Positions 61,440 to 64,000 of a DNA stretch of 64,000 bases are shown here, in pieces. The position numbers and the translations under genes were made by a program. Source of the DNA: Nematopogon swammerdamellus (lineage: Eukaryota; Arthropoda; Insecta; Lepidoptera; Adelidae). Below the pieces are notes generated by a model, which worked only from the letters and a program-made list of their open reading frames with translations, had not been told where the DNA came from and did no database searches. The stretch is from NCBI GenBank assembly GCA_946902875.1, contig OX336345.1, forward strand, positions 20,243,395-20,307,394. The letters are read 5' to 3'. Positions within the stretch are counted from its first letter, which is position 1; each line of letters opens with the position of its first letter.

Positions 61440-62580
61440 TATTTTCAAGAAACGGGCACCGGGCCACACCCCCCGTAGTATGCAAACTTATTTACTAAAA
61501 ATCTGATTGACTTTAACCTTAGGTTCCACCTACTTATTTTTTTATTATGCGTTGAGAATGAGAATTTCGAGTTGTACCTCTTCTATAGCTTGCGTGCGAC
61601 CTGTTTCCTTTTCCCGTTTGTATCTATTCGCAGTTTAGCTAATAGGGGGCCCCCTTTTATACAGAAAGAGCTGGTGTTTGCATGCGAGCAAGAAAAAAAT
61701 AATGTATCGAATATGTAAGCACCTCATTACATTTTTATTTCATTGTCTTAACTTAACACATCGATAGCGATAAGCATGAATACAGAAACACATCAAGGCG
61801 ATAACATTTTGTCACTGGCCAAAAAATTATAATAAAAAAAGACAATTCTGTATTGATTTGTATTGCGGCGCGATTAGATGTTAGATGTGGACAAAACAAC
61901 ATTAGGCTGGATTTGACCTAAGTAGGCATCTATGTTTAAACCTAAATAATACCTAGTAAAAAAATTGGTTGTCTGTAAAGTTGGTTTACGGACGATAGTT
62001 TTACGTGATGATGTCATAAAGTAAATCAGTTCCGGCGGATATTTACCATGTAAAATTACTTTAAGTACATGATAAAGATGTGATAATAACTAATAAAAAA
62101 TATGAGAAAATAACGACTATGAATTTTTGTTTAATTTATATTTAGAAAAACCTACATAACGCCATCTACATGTTCAACGTTGCAACAATTACCTAACTGC
62201 TAAATCAAGTATACCGCTGGCTGAAGTATTTCATTTAATATTGACGCTAGATGTGGACGCTAGATGAAATTCACATATGAAATTCACATACTGTTGAGAA
62301 AATTTGCAGCGATAAGTACACGGTCGATAGCCTGCGTGGATAACACGTCTGGTCAGTGATGGTGGCAGGGACCGCGGGTTCGAGGCTCGCAAAAGACGGA
62401 GAAATATATTTTGTATTTTCTACTATTGTATATGCCTCTCTATCGCGCTCTCGCTTGCACACACAGGTCTCTATCGCGCTCTCGCTTGCACACACAGGTT
62501 TAGATGGAACGTTACACTTCTTCGTGCGTGCAGCAGGTGTTCATCAATTTATAAGACGTGACATCATCACGTCAAAAATT
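61440..62580. other. Gene-free stretch, nothing recognised
   Basis: AT-rich; a duplicated TCTATCGCGCTCTCGCTTGC segment near 62437-62498 is the only visible structure. Confidence 0.4.
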
Positions 62581-62625
62581 TAAACACCCTAACATTGCTT
62601 AAAAAAGAAAAAAAAAACAAAAAGA

Positions 62626-62696
62626 TTTTGTGGGATTCGAACCCATGGTCCAAAAAATGCAAACCCTACGCGCTTACCACTGAGCTACCAAGTTAC
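62626..62696 (-). other. tRNA-like sequence, left arm
   Basis: TAGCTCAGTGGTAAGCGC (A-box) and GGGTTCGAATCCCA (B-box and T-arm). The acceptor ends do not pair, so it is tRNA-derived rather than a working tRNA gene. Confidence 0.6.
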
Positions 62697-62919
62697 TTAA
62701 CCGACCAAACGAATATCGGCTTCTATTGGTTCGCTCCGGGCGAAGGAGTAGGAGTGAAGGAACAGCAGGCACGACAAAGCCTTCAGGTGTCGTACGGGGG
62801 AAAAGATGGCGTACGACACCTGAAAGCCATTGTCGTGCCTGTTGTTCCTGCGATCCTACTCCTTCGCCCGGAGCGAACCAATAGAAGCCGATATTCGTTT
62901 GGTCGGTTATGTTATGTAA

Positions 62920-62990
62920 CTTGTTAGCTCAGTGGTAAGCATGTAGGGTTTGCATTTTTTGGACCATGGGTTCGAATCCCACCGAATCTT
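62920..62990 (+). other. tRNA-like sequence, right arm
   Basis: TTAGCTCAGTGGTAAGCATG and GGGTTCGAATCCCACC; followed by TTTTTGG and longer T-runs that could stop RNA polymerase III. The acceptor stem is not formed. Confidence 0.6.
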
Positions 62991-63094
62991 TTTGGTTTTT
63001 TTTGCTTTTTTTTCTTTTTTAAGCAATTTTACGGTGTTTAAATTGTTTTAGGGTGTTTAGTTTTTTTTATAATCACATAAGAATTATTTTACGG

Positions 63095-63432
63095 TACCGT
63101 GTGGTGCCGGTACTTAGTACCGTGTGGTGCCGGTACTTAAAAAGAATAGCCCCACTGCATCTCTCCCCGTGCATGTCGTAAAAGGCGACTAAGGGATAAG
63201 GACAAGATGCCGTGCTAAAGGGCGACGGGCTCGCCACCTCTCACCTTGGCACGGTACTTCCACCGAGTCGTGCAGCACGTGGGTCTTCGTGTCTTACTTG
63301 CTGCTTGATCGATTTAATCTTGTTCGAATACTTTGCGAAACGTGGTGGTCGGTGTTGTGCTGTAATTTACTAGAGTACTTGCAGCACAACACCGATTACT
63401 CTGCTTACCCCGATTGTCGGGATTCAGCGTGT
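63095..63432 (+). repeat. Repeat family X, fullest copy
   Basis: Starts with a duplicated TACCGTGTGGTGCCGGTACT, then CTGCATCTCTCCCCGTGCAT, CTAAAGGGCGACGGG, CACCTTGGCACGG and an inverted pair GGTCGGTGTTGTGCTG/CAGCACAACACCG, ending near CCCCGATTGTCGGG. Other copies at 27597, 29098, 58560 and 61205; its first 70 bp also forms the leader of the SINE at 5530-6007. I take it as a nonautonomous repeat (SINE or MITE). Confidence 0.75.
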
Positions 63433-63739
63433 GTGATATGTATGTATGTATGTAAGAATTATTTTCGGGAATACAAACTTGTAACAAAAACGACATGCAC
63501 CGCCTCAAAATTAGGTTAGGGTTAATATATAGAAGATGCGTCGCGTAGGTTATTTTTTTTTTTAACCACCAAAACATCATTTATTTATCGATTCAAGGAG
63601 TGGTTCCGCAGGATCGCAGGAACAGCAGGCACGACAATGGCTTTCAGGTGGCGCACCGGAAAAGATGCGTTGACTGACAGACTCTTAAAAGCTTCAATAA
63701 CTGAACGCGCCTGTCACGTGCTTTTATGTTGGCTAGCCT

Positions 63740-64000
63740 GAGCGCTTATCGATTGCACTAGTTCACCTTTGTGCCGCCCCGGCAGCACAGTGTCGCGCGA
63801 TGATGCTGCCCTCGCCGAAGCAGTATAACGCTTTCGTGGCCGTTGAGTGAATTACTGCAGCCTCGTCGCTGCCGCCTGTCTCCCCGCCCCGCGCCCGCCC
63901 GTAGTCGCCTATAGTTTGTATAATCGTATTCAACAGTCGAGCGGCGAGCAGTGAGTGAGCGAGCCGAGTGATAGAATAGCTGAGTCGCCTGGCAGGAAGC
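63740..64000 (+). promoter_or_regulatory. GC-rich promoter-like edge with TATA-like and initiator-like sites
   Basis: A CpG-dense block ends in TTTGTATAATCGTATTCAACAG: a TATA-like box about 25-30 bp before a plausible start, then a GAGCGGCGAGCAGTGAGTGA leader typical of insect 5' UTRs. The gene would lie to the right, outside the window. Confidence 0.35.

Larger units (their letters stand above)
62581..63042. repeat. Foldback with two outward tRNA-like arms
   Basis: Arms of about 216 bp are near-exact inverses around a GGGGAAAAGATGG loop (62797-62809). Each arm carries, reading outward, a tRNA-like unit followed by a T-rich run. A partial third copy of the arm's inner part is at 63615-63668. 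Confidence 0.88.

Noticed and set aside
62626..62990. Functional tRNA genes
   Set aside because: A- and B-boxes are present but the acceptor stems do not pair and the anticodon arm is poor; better seen as tRNA-derived repeats.

Overview
This window looks like a chromosome segment from a moth or butterfly (Lepidoptera). The evidence is Lepidoptera-type Helitron ends (hairpin plus CTAGT), tRNA-derived SINEs, Ty3/gypsy, copia and non-LTR elements typical of insects, and fragments of host genes with normal GT/AG introns. I see no prokaryotic or viral genome features. Most of the 64 kb is transposable elements, many nested inside one another; host genes are a small minority.

Region by region. 1-3549: a gypsy integrase remnant and LTR, a 2.1 kb array of alternating inverted repeats, and a truncated LINE. 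3550-15053: an old LINE with a C-terminal zinc-knuckle/nuclease-like region, split by a copia element (3685-8579, itself carrying a SINE) and by a P-like DNA transposon (8628-13793, itself carrying a SINE and a Helitron, the latter split by a CR1-type LINE). 15193-16621: a jockey-like LINE. 17000-27494: a CsRn1-type gypsy element containing an intact copia element (17896-22402) and an I-like LINE (24409-26343); it sits in a SINE/LINE tail. 27495-30746: SINE and small repeat debris, a possible noncoding exon, and an intron. 30747-31071: a real coiled-coil coding exon (LZTS-like). 31399-35478: a second copy of the P-like element.

36994-42034 (minus strand): a decayed, intron-containing copy of the olfactory co-receptor gene Ir25a, truncated in its first membrane segment and carrying several disabling changes. 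Its fifth intron holds a Helitron-like composite made of inverted GGCCGAAGGCCGAGC minisatellite arms around a LINE fragment. 42881-46932: an intact gypsy-like retrotransposon with identical LTRs, one long Gag-Pol reading frame and no tRNA primer site; instead its putative primer site is complementary to its own LTR. 47068-49072: a second copy of the minisatellite/LINE composite. 50335-55712 (minus strand): a three-exon host gene for a small acidic, Lys/Ala/Glu-rich, probably disordered nuclear protein. 55780-64000: two TIR elements, a third minisatellite locus, a 340 bp tandem duplication, a foldback with tRNA-like arms, a repeat family seen at five places, and a GC-rich promoter-like edge.

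The most interesting points are the possible self-primed retrotransposon, the P-like element that has spread in an internally palindromic form (two copies, each with its own perfect 8 bp target duplication), the Helitron-end/minisatellite/LINE composites, the alternating inverted array, and the Ir25a pseudogene. All calls come from reading the sequence; no database search was possible.
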